Shown: positions 50,501-64,000 of the stretch, in pieces
How the letters are laid out: every line of letters starts with the position of its first letter
Position numbering within the stretch: position 1 is the stretch's first letter
Assembly: GCA_964036275.1 (NCBI GenBank)
Contig: OZ038439.1
Location: 9,360,669 to 9,424,668 of the forward strand
DNA from: Litoditis marina
Lineage: Eukaryota > Nematoda > Chromadorea > Rhabditida > Rhabditidae
DNA: 64,000 nt
Direction: 5' to 3'
Program-made: the position numbers and the translations under genes
Notes under the pieces: model-generated
The model's input: the letters and a program-made list of their open reading frames with translations, nothing else
Databases searched by the model: none
Told to the model about the DNA's origin: nothing

Positions 50501-53500
50501 TCAACTTATGTTCGAGTTACAGGTATATCGTTGCGCAACGATAAACGTGAAAACTCACGGATACCAAAGTTCGCTAGAATCATAAAAATTGGCCGGAATC
50601 GGTTCCATTAGATCGGAAATAATATTTTATCACCATAGATGACCGAATCATTGGATGAACTCAACTTATGATCGAGTTACAGGTATATCGTTGCGCAACG
50701 ATAAACGTGAAAACTCACGGATACCAAAGTTCGCTAGAATCATAAAAATTGGCCGGAATCGGTTCCATTAGATCGGAAATAATATTTTATCACCATAGAT
50801 GACCGAATCATTGGATGAACTCAACTTATGTTCGAGTTACAGGTATATGGTTGCGCAACGATAATTGTGAAAACTCACGGATACCAAAGTTCGCTAGAAT
50901 CATAAAAATTGGCCGGAATCGGTTCCATTAGATCGGAAATAATATTTTATCACCATAGATGACCGAATCATTGGATGAACTCAACTTATGTTCGAGTTAC
51001 AGGTATATGGTTGCGCAACGATAATTGTGAAAACTCACGGATACCAAAGTTCGCTAGAATAATCAAAATTGGCCGGAATCGGTTCCATTAGATCGGAAAT
51101 AATATTTTATCACCATAGATGACCGAATCATTGGATGAACTCAACTTATGTTCGAGTTACAGGTATATGGTTGCGCAACGATAATTGTGAAAACTCACGG
51201 ATACCAAAGTTCGCTAGAATCATAAAAATTGGCCGGAATCGGTTCCAATAGATCGGAAATAATATTTTATCACCATAGATGACCGAATCATTGGATGAAC
51301 TCAACTTATGTTCGAGTTACAGGTATATGGTTGCGCAACGATAATTGTGAAAACTCACGGATACCAAAGTTCGCTAGAATCATAAAAATTGGCCGGAATC
51401 GGTTCCATTAGATCGGAAATAATATTTTATCACCATAGATGACCGAATCGATTGGATGAACTCAACTTATGATCGAGTTACAGGTATATCGTTGCGCAAC
51501 GATAAACGTGAAAACTCACGGATACCAAAGTTCGCTAGAATCATAAAAATTGGCCGGAATCGGTTCCATTAGATCGGAAATAATATTTTATCACCATAGA
51601 TGACCGAATCATTGGATGAACTCAACTTATGATCGAGTTACAGGTATATCGTTGCGCAACGATAAACGTGAAAACTCACGTATACCAAAGTTCGCTAGAA
51701 TAATCAAAATTGGCCGGAATCGGTTCCATTAGATCGGAAATAATATTTTATCACCATAGATGACCGAATCATTGGATGAACTCAACTTATGATCGAGTTA
51801 CAGGTATATGGTTGCGCAACGATAATTGTGAAAACTCACGGATACCAAAGTTCGCTAGAATCATAAAAATTGGCCGGAATCGGTTCCATTAGATCGGAAA
51901 TAATATTTTATCACCATAGATGACCGAATCATTGGATGAACTCAACTTATGATCGAGTTACAGGTATATCGTTGCGCAACGATAAACGTGAAAACTCACG
52001 GATACCAAAGTTCGCTAGAATCATAAAAATTGGCCGGAATCGGTTCCATTAGATCGGAAATAATATTTTATCACCATAGATGACCGAATCATTGGATGAA
52101 CTCAACTTATGTTCGAGTTACAGGTATATGGTTGCGCAACGATAATTGTGAAAACTCACGGATACCAAAGTTCGCTAGAATCATAAAAATTGGCCGGAAT
52201 CGGTTCCATTAGATCGGAAATAATATTTTATCACCATAGATGACCGAATCATTGGATGAACTCAACTTATGATCGAGTTACAGGTATATCGTTGCGCAAC
52301 GATAAACGTGAAAACTCACGGATACCAAAGTTCGCTACAACAATCAAAATTGGCCGGAATCGGTTCCATTAGATCGGAAATAATATTTATCACCATAAAT
52401 GACCAAATCATTGGATGAACTCAACTTATGATCGAGTTACAGGTATATGGTTGCGCAACGATAAACGTGAAAACTCACGGATACCAAACTTCGCTACAAT
52501 AATCAAAATTGGCCGGAATCGGTTCCATTAGATCGGAAATGATATTTTATCACCTTAAGTGACCGAATCATCAGATGAACTGAACTTATGATCGAGTTAC
52601 AGGTATATGGTTGCGCAACGATAAACGTGAAAACTCACGGATACCAAAGTTCGCTAGAATCATAAAAATTAGTCGGAATCGGTTCCATTAGATCGGAAAT
52701 AATATTTTATCACCATAGATGACCGAATCATTGGATGAACTCAACTTATGTTCGAGTTACAGGTATATGGTTGCGCAACGATAATTGTGAAAACTCACGG
52801 ATACCAAATTTCGCTAGAATCATAAAAATTGGCCGGAATCGGTTCCATTAGATCGGAAATAATATTTTATCACCATAGATGACCGAATCATTGGATGAAC
52901 TCAACTTATGATCGAGTTACAGGTATATCGTTGCGCAACGATAAACGTGAAAACTCACGGATACCAAAGTTCGCTACAACAATCAAAATTGGCCGGAATC
53001 GGTTCCATTAGATCGGAAATAATATTTATCACCATAAATGACCAAATCATTGGATGAACTCAACTTATGATCGAGTTACAGGTATATGGTTGCGCAACGA
53101 TAAACGTGAAAACTCACGGATACCAAAGTTCGCTACAACAATCAAAATTGGCCGGAATCGGTTCCATTAGATCGGAAATAATATTTATCACCATAAATGA
53201 CCAAATCATTGGATGAACTCAACTTATGATCGAGTTACAGGTATATCGTTGCGCAACGATAAACGTGAAAACTCACGGATACCAAAGTTCGCTACAACAA
53301 TCAAAATTGGCCGGAATCGGTTCCATTAGATCGGAAATAATATTTATCACCATAAATGACCAAATCATTGGATGAACTCAACTTATGATCGAGTTACAGG
53401 TATATGGTTGCGCAACGATAAACGTGAAAACTCACGGATACCAAACTTCGCTACAATAATCAAAATTGGCCGGAATCGGTTCCATTAGATCGGAAATGAT

Positions 53501-56500
53501 ATTTTATCACCTTAAGTGACCGAATCATCAGATGAACTGAACTTATGATCGAGTTACAGGTATATGGTTGCGCAACGATAAACGTGAAAACTCACGGATA
53601 CCAAAGTTCGCTAGAATCATAAAAATTAGTCGGAATCGGTTCCATTAGATCGGAAATAATATTTTATCACCATAGATGACCGAATCATTGGATGAACTCA
53701 ACTTATGTTCGAGTTACAGGTATATGGTTGCGCAACGATAAACGTGAAAACTCACGGATACCAAAGTTCGCTAGAATCATAAAAATTGGCCGGAATCGGT
53801 TCCATTAGATCGGAAATAATATTTTATCACCATAGATGACCGAATCATTGGATGAACTCAACTTATGATCGAGTTACAGGTATATCGTTGCGCAACGATA
53901 AACGTGAAAACTCACGGATACCAAAGTTCGCTAGAATCATAAAAATTGGCCGGAATCGGTTCCATTAGATCGGAAATAATATTTTATCACCATAGATGAC
54001 CGAATCATTGGATGAACTCAACTTATGTTCGAGTTACAGGTATATGGTTGCGCAACGATAATTGTGAAAACTCACGGATACCAAAGTTCGCTAGAATCAT
54101 AAAAATTGGCCGGAATCGGTTCCATTAGATCGGAAATAATATTTTATCACCATAGATGACCGAATCATTGGATGAACTCAACTTATGTTCGAGTTACAGG
54201 TATATGGTTGCGCAACGATAATTGTGAAAACTCACGGATACCAAAGTTCGCTAGAATCATAAAAATTGGCCGGAATCGGTTCCATTAGATCGGAAATAAT
54301 ATTTTATCACCATAGATGACCGAATCATTGGATGAACTCAACTTATGATCGAGTTACAGGTATATCGTTGCGCAACGATAATTGTGAAAACTCACGGATA
54401 CCAAAGTTCGCTAGAATCATAAAAATTGGCCGGAATCGGTTCCATTAGATCGGAAATAATATTTTATCACCATAAATTACCGAATCATTGGATGAACTCA
54501 ACTTTTGTTCGAGTTACAGGTATATGGTTGCGCAACGATAAACGTGAAAACTCACGGATACCAAAGTTCGCTAGAACCATAAAAATTAGTCGGAATCGGT
54601 TCCATTAGATCGGAAATAATATTTTATCACCATAGATGACCGAATCATTGGATGAACTCAACTTATGATCGAGTTACAGGTATATCGTTGCGCAACGATA
54701 AACGTGAAAACTCACGGATACCAAAGTTCGCTAGAATCATAAAAATTGGCCGGAATCGGTTCCATTAGATCGGAAATAATATTTTATCACCATAGATGAC
54801 CGAATCATTGGATGAACTCAACTTATGTTCGAGTTACAGGTATATGGTTGCGCAACGATAATTGTGAAAACTCACGGATACCAAAGTTCGCTAGAATCAT
54901 AAAAATTGGCCGGAATCGGTTCCATTAGATCGGAAATAATATTTTATCACCATAGATGACCGAATCATTGGATGAACTCAACTTTTGTTCGAGTTACAGG
55001 TATATGGTTGCGCAACGATAAACGTGAAAACTCACGGATACCAAAGTTCGCTAGAATCATAAAAATTGGCCGGAATCGGTTCCAATAGATCGGAAATAAT
55101 ATTTTATCACCATAAATGACCGAATCATTGGATGAACTGAACTTATGATCGAGTTACAGGTATATCGTTGCGCAACGATAAACGTGAAAACTCACGGATA
55201 CCAAAGTTCGCTAGAATCATAAAAATTGGCCGGAATCGGTTCCATTAGATCGGAAATAATATTTTATCACCATAAATTACCGAATCATTGGATGAACTCA
55301 ACTTATGATCGAGTTACAGGTATATGGTTGCGCAACGATAATTGTGAAAACTCACGGATACCAAAGTTCGCTAGAATCATAAAAATTGGCCGGAATCGGT
55401 TCCATTAGATCGGAAATAATATTTTATCACCATAGATGACCGAATCATTGGATGAACTCAACTTTTGTTCGAGTTACAGGTATATCGTTGCGCAACGATA
55501 AACGTGAAAACTCACGGATACCAAAGTTCGCTAGAATCATAAAAATTGGCCGGAATCGGTTCCAATAGATCGGAAATAATATTTTATCACCATAAATGAC
55601 CGAATCATTGGATGAACTGAACTTATGATCGAGTTACAGGTATATCGTTGCGCAACGATAAACGTGAAAACTCACGGATACCAAAGTTCGCTAGAATCAT
55701 AAAAATTGGCCGGAATCGGTTCCATTAGATCGGAAATAATATTTTATCACCATAGATGACCGAATCATTGGATGAACTCAACTTATGTTCGAGTTACAGG
55801 TATATCGTTGCGCAACGATAAACGTGAAAACTCACGGATACCAAAGTTCGCTAGAATCATAAAAATGGGCCGGAATCGGTTCCATTAGATCGGAAATAAT
55901 ATTTTATCACCATAAATTACCGAATCATTGGATGAACTCAACTTATGATCGAGTTACAGGTATATGGTTGCGCAACGATAAACGTGAAAACTCACGGATA
56001 CCAAAGTTCGCTAGAATCATAAAAATTGGCCGGAATCGGTTCCATTAGATCGGAAATAATATTTTATCACCATAAATTACCGAATCATTGGATGAACTCA
56101 ACTTATGATCGAGTTACAGGTATATCGTTGCGCAACGATAAACGTGAAAACTCACGGATACCAAAGTTCGCTAGAATCATAAAAATTAGTCGGAATCGGT
56201 TCCATTAGATCGGAAATAATATTTTATCACCATAAATTACCGAATCATTGGATGAACTCAACTTATGATCGAGTTACAGGTATATGGTTGCGCAACGATA
56301 AACGTGAAAACTCACGGATACCAAAGTTCGCTAGAATCATAAAAATTGGCCGGAATCGGTTCCATTAGATCGGAAATAATATTTTATCACCATAAATTAC
56401 CGAATCATTGGATGAACTCAACTTATGATCGAGTTACAGGTATATGGTTGCGCAACGATAAACGTGAAAACTCACGGATACCAAAGTTCGCTAGAATCAT

Positions 56501-59500
56501 AAAAATTAGTCGGAATCGGTTCCATTAGATCGGAAATAATATTTTATCACCATAGATGACCGAATCATTGGATGAACTCAACTTATGATCGAGTTACAGG
56601 TATATGGTTGCGCAACGATAAACGTGAAAACTCACGGATACCAAAGTTCGCTAGAATCATAAAAATTAGTCGGAATCGGTTCCATTAGATCGGAAATAAT
56701 ATTTTATCACCATAGATGACCGAATCATTGGATGAACTCAACTTATGATCGAGTTACAGGCATATCGTTGCGCAACGATAAACGTGAAAACTCACGGATA
56801 CCAAACTTCGCTACAATAATCAAAATTGGCCGGAATCGGTTCCATTAGATCGGAAATGATATTTTATCACCTTAAGTGACCGAATCATCAGATGAACTGA
56901 ACTTATGATCGAGTTAAGGGTATATGGTTGCGCAACGATAAACGTGAAAACTCACGGATACCAAAGTTCGCTAGAATCATAAAAATTAGTCGGAATCGGT
57001 TCCATTAGATCGGAAATAATATTTATCACCATAAATGACCGAATCGTTGGATGAACTCAACTTTTGTTCGAGTTACAGGTATATGGTTGCGCAACGATAA
57101 ACGTGAAAACTCACGGATACCAAAGTTCGCTAGAATCATAAAAATTGGCCGGAATCGGTTCCATTAGATCGGAAATAATATTTTATCACCATAGATGACC
57201 GAATCATTGGATGAACTCAACTTTTGTTCGAGTTACAGGTATATGGTTGCGCAACGATAAACGTGAAAACTCACGGATACCAAAGTTCGCTAGAATCATA
57301 AAAATTAGTCGGAATCGGTTCCATTAGATCGGAAATAATATTTTATCACCATAGATGACCGAATCATTGGATGAACTCAACTTATGATCGAGTTACAGGT
57401 ATATCGTTGCGCAACGATAAACGTGAAAACTCACGGATACCAAAGTTCGCTACAACAATCAAAATTGGCCGGAATCGGTTCCATTAGATCGGAAATAATA
57501 TTTATCACCATAAATGACCAAATCATTGGATGAACTCAACTTATGATCGAGTTACAGGTATATGGTTGCGCAACGATAAACGTGAAAACTCACGGATACC
57601 AAAGTTCGCTAGAATCATAAAAATTAGTCGGAATCGGTTCTATTAGATCGGAAATAATATTTATCACCATAAATGACCGAATCGTTGGATGAACTCAACT
57701 TTTGTTCGAGTTACAGGTATATCGTTGCGCAACGATAAACGTGAAAACTCACGGATACCAAAGTTCGCTAGAATCATAAAAATTGGCCGGAATCGGTTCT
57801 ATTAGATCGGAAATAATATTTAATCACCATAAATGACCGAATCATTGGATGAACTCAACTTATGATCGAGTTACAGGTATATCGTTGCGCAACGATAAAC
57901 GTGAAAACTGGCGGATACCAAAGTTCGCTAGAATCATAAAAATTGGCCGGAATCGGTTCCATTAGATCGGAAATAATATTTTATCACCATAAATGACCGA
58001 ATCGTTGGATGAACTCAACTTATGATCGAGTTACAGGTATATCGTTGCGCAACGATAAACGTGAAAACTCACGGATACCAAAGTTCGCTAGAATCATAAA
58101 AATTGGCCGGAATCGGTTCCATTAGATCGGAAATAATATTTTATCACCATAGATGACCAAATCATTGGATGAACTCAACTTATGATCGAGTTACAGGTAT
58201 ATGGTTGCGCAACGATAAACGTGAAAACTCACGGATACCAAAGTTCGCTAGAATCATAAAAATTGGCCGGAATCGGTTCCATTAGATCGGAAATAATATT
58301 TTATCACCATAAATGACCGAATCATTGGATGAACTCAACTTTTGTTCGAGTTACAGGTATATCGTTGCGCAACGATAAACGTGAAAACTCACGGATACCA
58401 AATTTCGCTGGAATAATCAAAATTGGCCGGAATCGGTTCCATTAGATCGAAAATAATATTTTATCACCATAAATGACCGAATCATTGGATGAACTCAACT
58501 TATGATCGAGTTACAGGTATATGGTTGCGCAACGATAAACGTGAAAACTCACGGATACCAAAGTTCGCTAGAATCATAAAAATTGGCCGGAATCGGTTCC
58601 ATTAGATCGGAAATAATATTTTATCACCATAGATGACCGAATCATTGGATGAACTTAACTTTTGTTCGAGTTACAGGTATATCGTTGCGCAACGATAAAC
58701 GTGAAAACTCACGGATACCAAAGTTCGCTAGAATCATAAAAATTGGCCGGAATCGGTTCCATTAGATCGGAAATAATATTTTATCACCATAAATGACCGA
58801 ATCGTTGGATGAACTCAACTTATGATCGAGTTACAGGTATATCGTTGCGCAACGATAAACGTGAAAACTCACGGATACCAAAGTTCGCTAGAATCATAAA
58901 AATTGGCCGGAATCGGTTCCATTAGATCGGAAATAATATTTTATCACCATAGATGACCAAATCATTGGATGAACTCAACTTATGATCGAGTTACAGGTAT
59001 ATGGTTGCGCAACGATAAACGTGAAAACTCACGGATACCAAAGTTCGCTAGAATCATAAAAATTAGTCGGAATCGGTTCCATTAGATCGGAAATAATATT
59101 TTATCACCATAGATGACCGAATCGTTGGATGAACTCAACTTATGATCGAGTTACAGGTATATCGTTGCGCAACGATAAACGTGAAAACTCACGGATACCA
59201 AAGTTCGCTAGAATCATAAAAATTGGCCGGAATCGGTTCTATTAGATCGGAAATAATATTTATCACCATAAATGACCGAATCTTTGGATGAACTCAACTT
59301 ATGATCGAGTTACAGGTATATCGTTGCGCAACGATAAACGTGAAAACTCACGGATACCAAAGTTCGCTAGAATCATAAAAATTGGCCGGAATCGGTTCCA
59401 TTAGATCGGAAATAATATTTTATCACCATAGATGACCGAATCATTGGATGAACTCAACTTTTGTTCGAGTTACAGGTATATCGTTGCGCAACGATAAACG

Positions 59501-62500
59501 TGAAAACTCACGGATACCAAATTTCGCTAGAATAATAAAAATTGGCCGGAATCGGTTCCATTAGATCGGAAATAATATTTTATCACCATAGATGACCGAA
59601 TCATTGGATGAACTCAACTTTTGTTCGAGTTACAGGTATATCGTTGCGCAACGATAAACGTGAAAACTCACGGATACCAAATTTCGAAAAATTGGCCGGA
59701 ATCGGTTCCATTAGATCGGAAATAATATTTTATCACCATAGATGACCGAATCATTGGATGAACTCAACTTTTGTTCGAGTTACAGGTATATCGTTGCGCA
59801 ACGATAAACGTGAAAACTCTCGGATACCAAAGTTCGCTAGAATCATAAAAATTGGCCGGAATCGGTTCCATTAGATCGGAAATAATATTTTATCACCATA
59901 AATGACCGAATCATTGGATGAACTGAACTTATGATCGAGTTACAGGTATATCGTTGCGCAACGATAAACGTGAAAACTCACGGATACCAAAGTTCGCTAG
60001 AATCATAAAAATTGGCCGGAATCGGTTCCATTAGATCGGAAATAATATTTTATCACCATAAGTGACCGAATCATTGGATGAACTCAACTTATGATCGAGT
60101 TACAGGTATATCGTTGCGCAACGATAAACGTGAAAACTCACGGATACCAAAGTTCGCTAGAATCATAAAAATTGGCCGGAATCGGTTCCATTAGATCGGA
60201 AATAATATTTTATCACCATAAGTGACCGAATCATTGGATGAACTCAACTTTTGTTCGAGTTACAGGTATATCGTTGCGCAACGATAAACGTGAAAACTCA
60301 CGGATACCAAATTTCGCTAGAATCATAAAAATTGGCCGGAATCGGTTCCATTAGATCGGAAATAATATTTTATCACCATAGATGACCGAATCATTGGATG
60401 AACTCAACTTTTGTTCGAGTTACAGGTATATCGTTGCGCAACGATAAACGTGAAAACTCTCGGATACCAAAGTTCGCTAGAATCATAAAAATTGGCCGGA
60501 ATCGGTTCCATTAGATCGGAAATAATATTTTATCACCATAAATGACCGAATCATTGGATGAACTGAACTTATGATCGAGTTACAGGTATATCGTTGCGCA
60601 ACGATAAACGTGAAAACTCACGGATACCAAAGTTCGCTAGAATCATAAAAATTGGCCGGAATCGGTTCCATTAGATCGGAAATAATATTTTATCACCATA
60701 AGTGACCGAATCATTGGATGAACTCAACTTATGATCGAGTTACAGGTATATCGTTGCGCAACGATAAACGTGAAAACTCACGGATACCAAAGTTCGCTAG
60801 AATCATAAAAATTGGCCGGAATCGGTTCCATTAGATCGGAAATAATATTTTATCACCATAAATGACCGAATCATTGGATGAACTCAACTTATGATCGAGT
60901 TACAGGTATATGGTTGCGCAACGATAAACGTGAAAACTCACGGATACCAAAGTTCGCTAGAATCATAAAAATTGGCCGGAATCGGTTCCATTAGATCGGA
61001 AATAATATTTTATCACCATAAATGACCGAATCATTGGATGAACTCAACTTTTGTTCGAGTTACAGGTATATCGTTGCGCAACGATAAACGTGAAAACTCA
61101 CGGATACCAAAGTTCGATAGAATCATAAAAATTGGCCGGAATCGGTTCCATTAGATCGGAAATAATATTTTATCACCATAAATGACCGAATCATTGGATG
61201 AACTCAACTTATGATCGAGTTACAGGTATATCGTTGCGCAACGATAAACGTGAAAACTCACGGATACCAAATTTCGCTAGAATCATAAAAATTGGCCGGA
61301 ATCGGTTCCATTAGATCGGAAATAATATTTTATCACCATAGATGACCGAATCATTGGATGAACTCAACTTTTGTTCGAGTTACAGGTATATCGTTGCGCA
61401 ACGATAAACGTGAAAACTCTCGGATACCAAAGTTCGCTAGAATCATAAAAATTGGCCGGAATCGGTTCCATTAGATCGGAAATAATATTTTATCACCATA
61501 AATGACCGAATCATTGGATGAACTGAACTTATGATCGAGTTACAGGTATATCGTTGCGCAACGATAAACGTGAAAACTCACGGATACCAAAGTTCGCTAG
61601 AATCATAAAAATTGGCCGGAATCGGTTCCATTAGATCGGAAATAATATTTTATCACCATAAGTGACCGAATCATTGGATGAACTCAACTTATGATCGAGT
61701 TACAGGTATATCGTTGCGCAACGATAAACGTGAAAACTCACGGATACCAAAGTTCGCTAGAATCATAAAAATTGGCCGGAATCGGTTCCATTAGATCGGA
61801 AATAATATTTTATCACCATAAATGACCGAATCATTGGATGAACTCAACTTATGATCGAGTTACAGGTATATGGTTGCGCAACGATAAACGTGAAAACTCA
61901 CGGATACCAAAGTTCGCTAGAATCATAAAAATTGGCCGGAATCGGTTCCATTAGATCGGAAATAATATTTTATCACCATAAATGACCGAATCATTGGATG
62001 AACTCAACTTTTGTTCGAGTTACAGGTATATCGTTGCGCAACGATAAACGTGAAAACTCACGGATACCAAAGTTCGATAGAATCATAAAAATTGGCCGGA
62101 ATCGGTTCCATTAGATCGGAAATAATATTTTATCACCATAAATGACCGAATCATTGGATGAACTCAACTTATGATCGAGTTACAGGTATATCGTTGCGCA
62201 ACGATAAACGTGAAAACTCACGGATACCAAACTTCGCTGGAATAATCAAAATTGGCCGGAATCGGTTCCATTAGATCGGAAATAATATTTTATCACCATA
62301 AGTGACCGAATCATTGGATGAACTCAACTTATGATCGAGTTACAGGTATATCGTTGCGCAACGATAAACGTGAAAACTCACGGATACCAAACTTCGCTGG
62401 AATAATCAAAATTGGCCGGAATCGGTTCCATTAGATCGGAAATAATATTTTATCACCATAAGTGACCGAATCATCGGATGAACTCAACTCATGATCGAGT

Positions 62501-64000
62501 TACAGGTATATCGTTGCGCAACGATAAACGTGAAAACTCACGGATACCAAACTTCGCTGGAATAATCAAAATTGGCCGGAATCGGTTCCATTAGATCGAA
62601 AATAATATTTTATCACCATAAATGACCGAATCATTGGATGAACTCAACTTATGATCGAGTTACAGGTATATCGTTGCGCAACGATAAACGTGAAAACTCA
62701 CGGATACCAAATTTCGCTAGAATCATAAAAATTGGCCGGAATCGGTTCCATTAGATCGGAAATAATATTTTATCACCATAAGTGACCGAATCATCGGATG
62801 AACTCAACTCATGATCGAGTTACAGGTATATCGTTGCGCAACGATAAACGTGAAAACTCACGGATACCAAACTTCGCTGGAATAATCAAAATTGGCCGGA
62901 ATCGGTTCCATTAGATCGAAAATAATATTTTATCACCATAAATGACCGAATCATTGGATGAACTCAACTTATGATCGAGTTACAGGTATATCGTTGCGCA
63001 ACGATAAACGTGAAAACTCACGGATACCAAATTTCGCTAGAATCATAAAAATTGGCCGGAATCGGTTCCATTAGATCGGAAATAATATTTTATCACCATA
63101 AGTGACCGAATCATCGGATGAACTCAACTCATGATCGAGTTACAGGTATATCGTTGCGCAACGATAAACGTGAAAACTCACGGATACCAAACTTCGCTGG
63201 AATAATCAAAATTGGCCGGAATCGGTTCCATTAGATCGAAAATAATATTTAATCACCATAAATGACCGAATCATTGGATGAACTCAACTTATGATCGAGT
63301 TACAGGTATATCGTTGCGCAACGATAAACGTGAAAACTCACGGATACCAAATTTCGCTAGAATCATAAAAATTGGCCGGAATCGGTTCCATTAGATCGGA
63401 AATAATATTTTATCACCATAAGTGACCGAATCATCGGATGAACTCAACTCATGATCGAGTTACAGGTATATCGTTGCGCAACGATAAACGTGAAAACTCA
63501 CGGATACCAAACTTCGCTGGAATAATCAAAATTGGCCGGAATCGGTTCCATTAGATCGAAAATAATATTTTATCACCATAAATGACCGAATCATTGGATG
63601 AACTCAACTTATGATCGAGTTACAGGTATATCGTTGCGCAACGATAAACGTGAAAACTCACGGATACCAAAGTTCGCTACAACAATCAAAATTGGCCGGA
63701 ATCGGTTCCATTAGATCGGAAATAATATTTTATCACCATAAGTGACCGAATCATTGGATGAACTCAACTTATGATCGAGTTACAGGTATATCGTTGCGCA
63801 ACGATAAACGTGAAAACTCACGGATACCAAATTTCGCTAGAATAATCAAAATTGGCCGGAATCGGTTCCATTAGATCGGAAATGATATTTTATCACCATA
63901 AATGATCGAATCATTGGATGAACTGAACTTATGATCGAGTTACAGGTATATCGTTGCGCAACGATAAACGTGAAAACTCACGGATACCAAACTTCGCTGG
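41519..64000 (+). repeat. 160-bp tandem satellite, array 2 (~140 monomers, continues past window)
   Basis: Same monomer, orientation and phase as array 1; it restarts with AATCATTGGATGAAC. Subfamilies are visible: TATGGTTGCGCAACGATA (C to G in the left arm), ATAATTGTG replacing ATAAACGTG (about 46,850-55,340), ATTAGTCGG replacing ATTGGCCGG, and GAATCGATTGG insertions (about 47,120-51,460). Higher-order patterns include a 960-bp repeat near 60,400-62,200 and a 320-bp dimer near 62,230-63,560. A monomer near 59,687 has a short deletion. The short ~60-codon frames inside repeat with the array and are not genes. Confidence 0.98.

Noticed and set aside
54426..56528. Repeated 60-codon frames (starting AGIGSIRSEIIFYHHK) in the satellite
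   Set aside because: They recur with the 160-bp period and end within about one monomer because 160 is not divisible by three. Their first codon is not ATG in the DNA, so these are repeat artefacts and not a protein family.
24889..64000. CRISPR-like array
   Set aside because: The repeats are 160 bp, head to tail with no unique spacers, in a eukaryotic context. This is satellite DNA.

Overview
The window looks like nuclear DNA from a rhabditid nematode, probably Caenorhabditis or a close relative. The evidence is AT-rich non-coding DNA, introns that almost all end in a TTTCAG-like acceptor, one gene split into 27 small exons, a CR1-like LINE with a nematode-type ORF1, and many short inverted-repeat elements. 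There is no bacterial-style operon, rRNA, CRISPR array or virus. The genus is an inference.

Layout. (1) 1-11,200: no convincing protein gene. It holds short palindrome-rich DNA elements, at least three families of MITE-like elements, and tRNA-like fragments. (2) 11,218/12,291-24,259 (+): one complete M1 zinc aminopeptidase gene. Its 27 exons join without a frame break into 965 residues with a type II membrane anchor, GAMENWG, HELAH-18-E and the catalytic Tyr. A candidate extra first exon at 11,218 would add 14 residues. Introns carry two copies of a ~210-bp MITE, tRNA-like fragments, and degraded duplicates of one exon on both sides of the working copy. (3) 24,889-31,426: about 41 tandem copies of a 160-bp satellite, starting only ~630 bp after the stop codon. 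(4) 31,427-41,518: a 10.1-kb block interrupting the satellite. It contains an apparently intact CR1-like LINE (ORF1 and ORF2, minus strand), a 4.4-kb element with 37-bp terminal inverted repeats holding a decayed exon-like region, and a 1.5-kb related element. (5) 41,519-64,000: about 140 more satellite monomers in the same orientation, running off the window. The satellite resumes in phase, so the two arrays were probably one.

Most interesting signal. Nearly every 160-bp monomer carries the dyad TATCGTTGCGCAACGATA, a perfect 18-bp palindrome centred on TTGCGCAA, which is the classic C/EBP-type bZIP palindrome. About 180 copies fall in this window. Its core is almost invariant while other monomer positions vary, and several higher-order repeat patterns (320, 800 and 960 bp) show recent local amplification. 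A protein-binding or chromatin role is an inference.

How the parts relate. The aminopeptidase is the only host gene that can be supported; it would act at the cell surface trimming peptides. Everything else is repeat or mobile DNA. The LINE could supply its own RNA-binding protein and endonuclease/reverse transcriptase. The small inverted-repeat elements encode nothing and would depend on transposases elsewhere.
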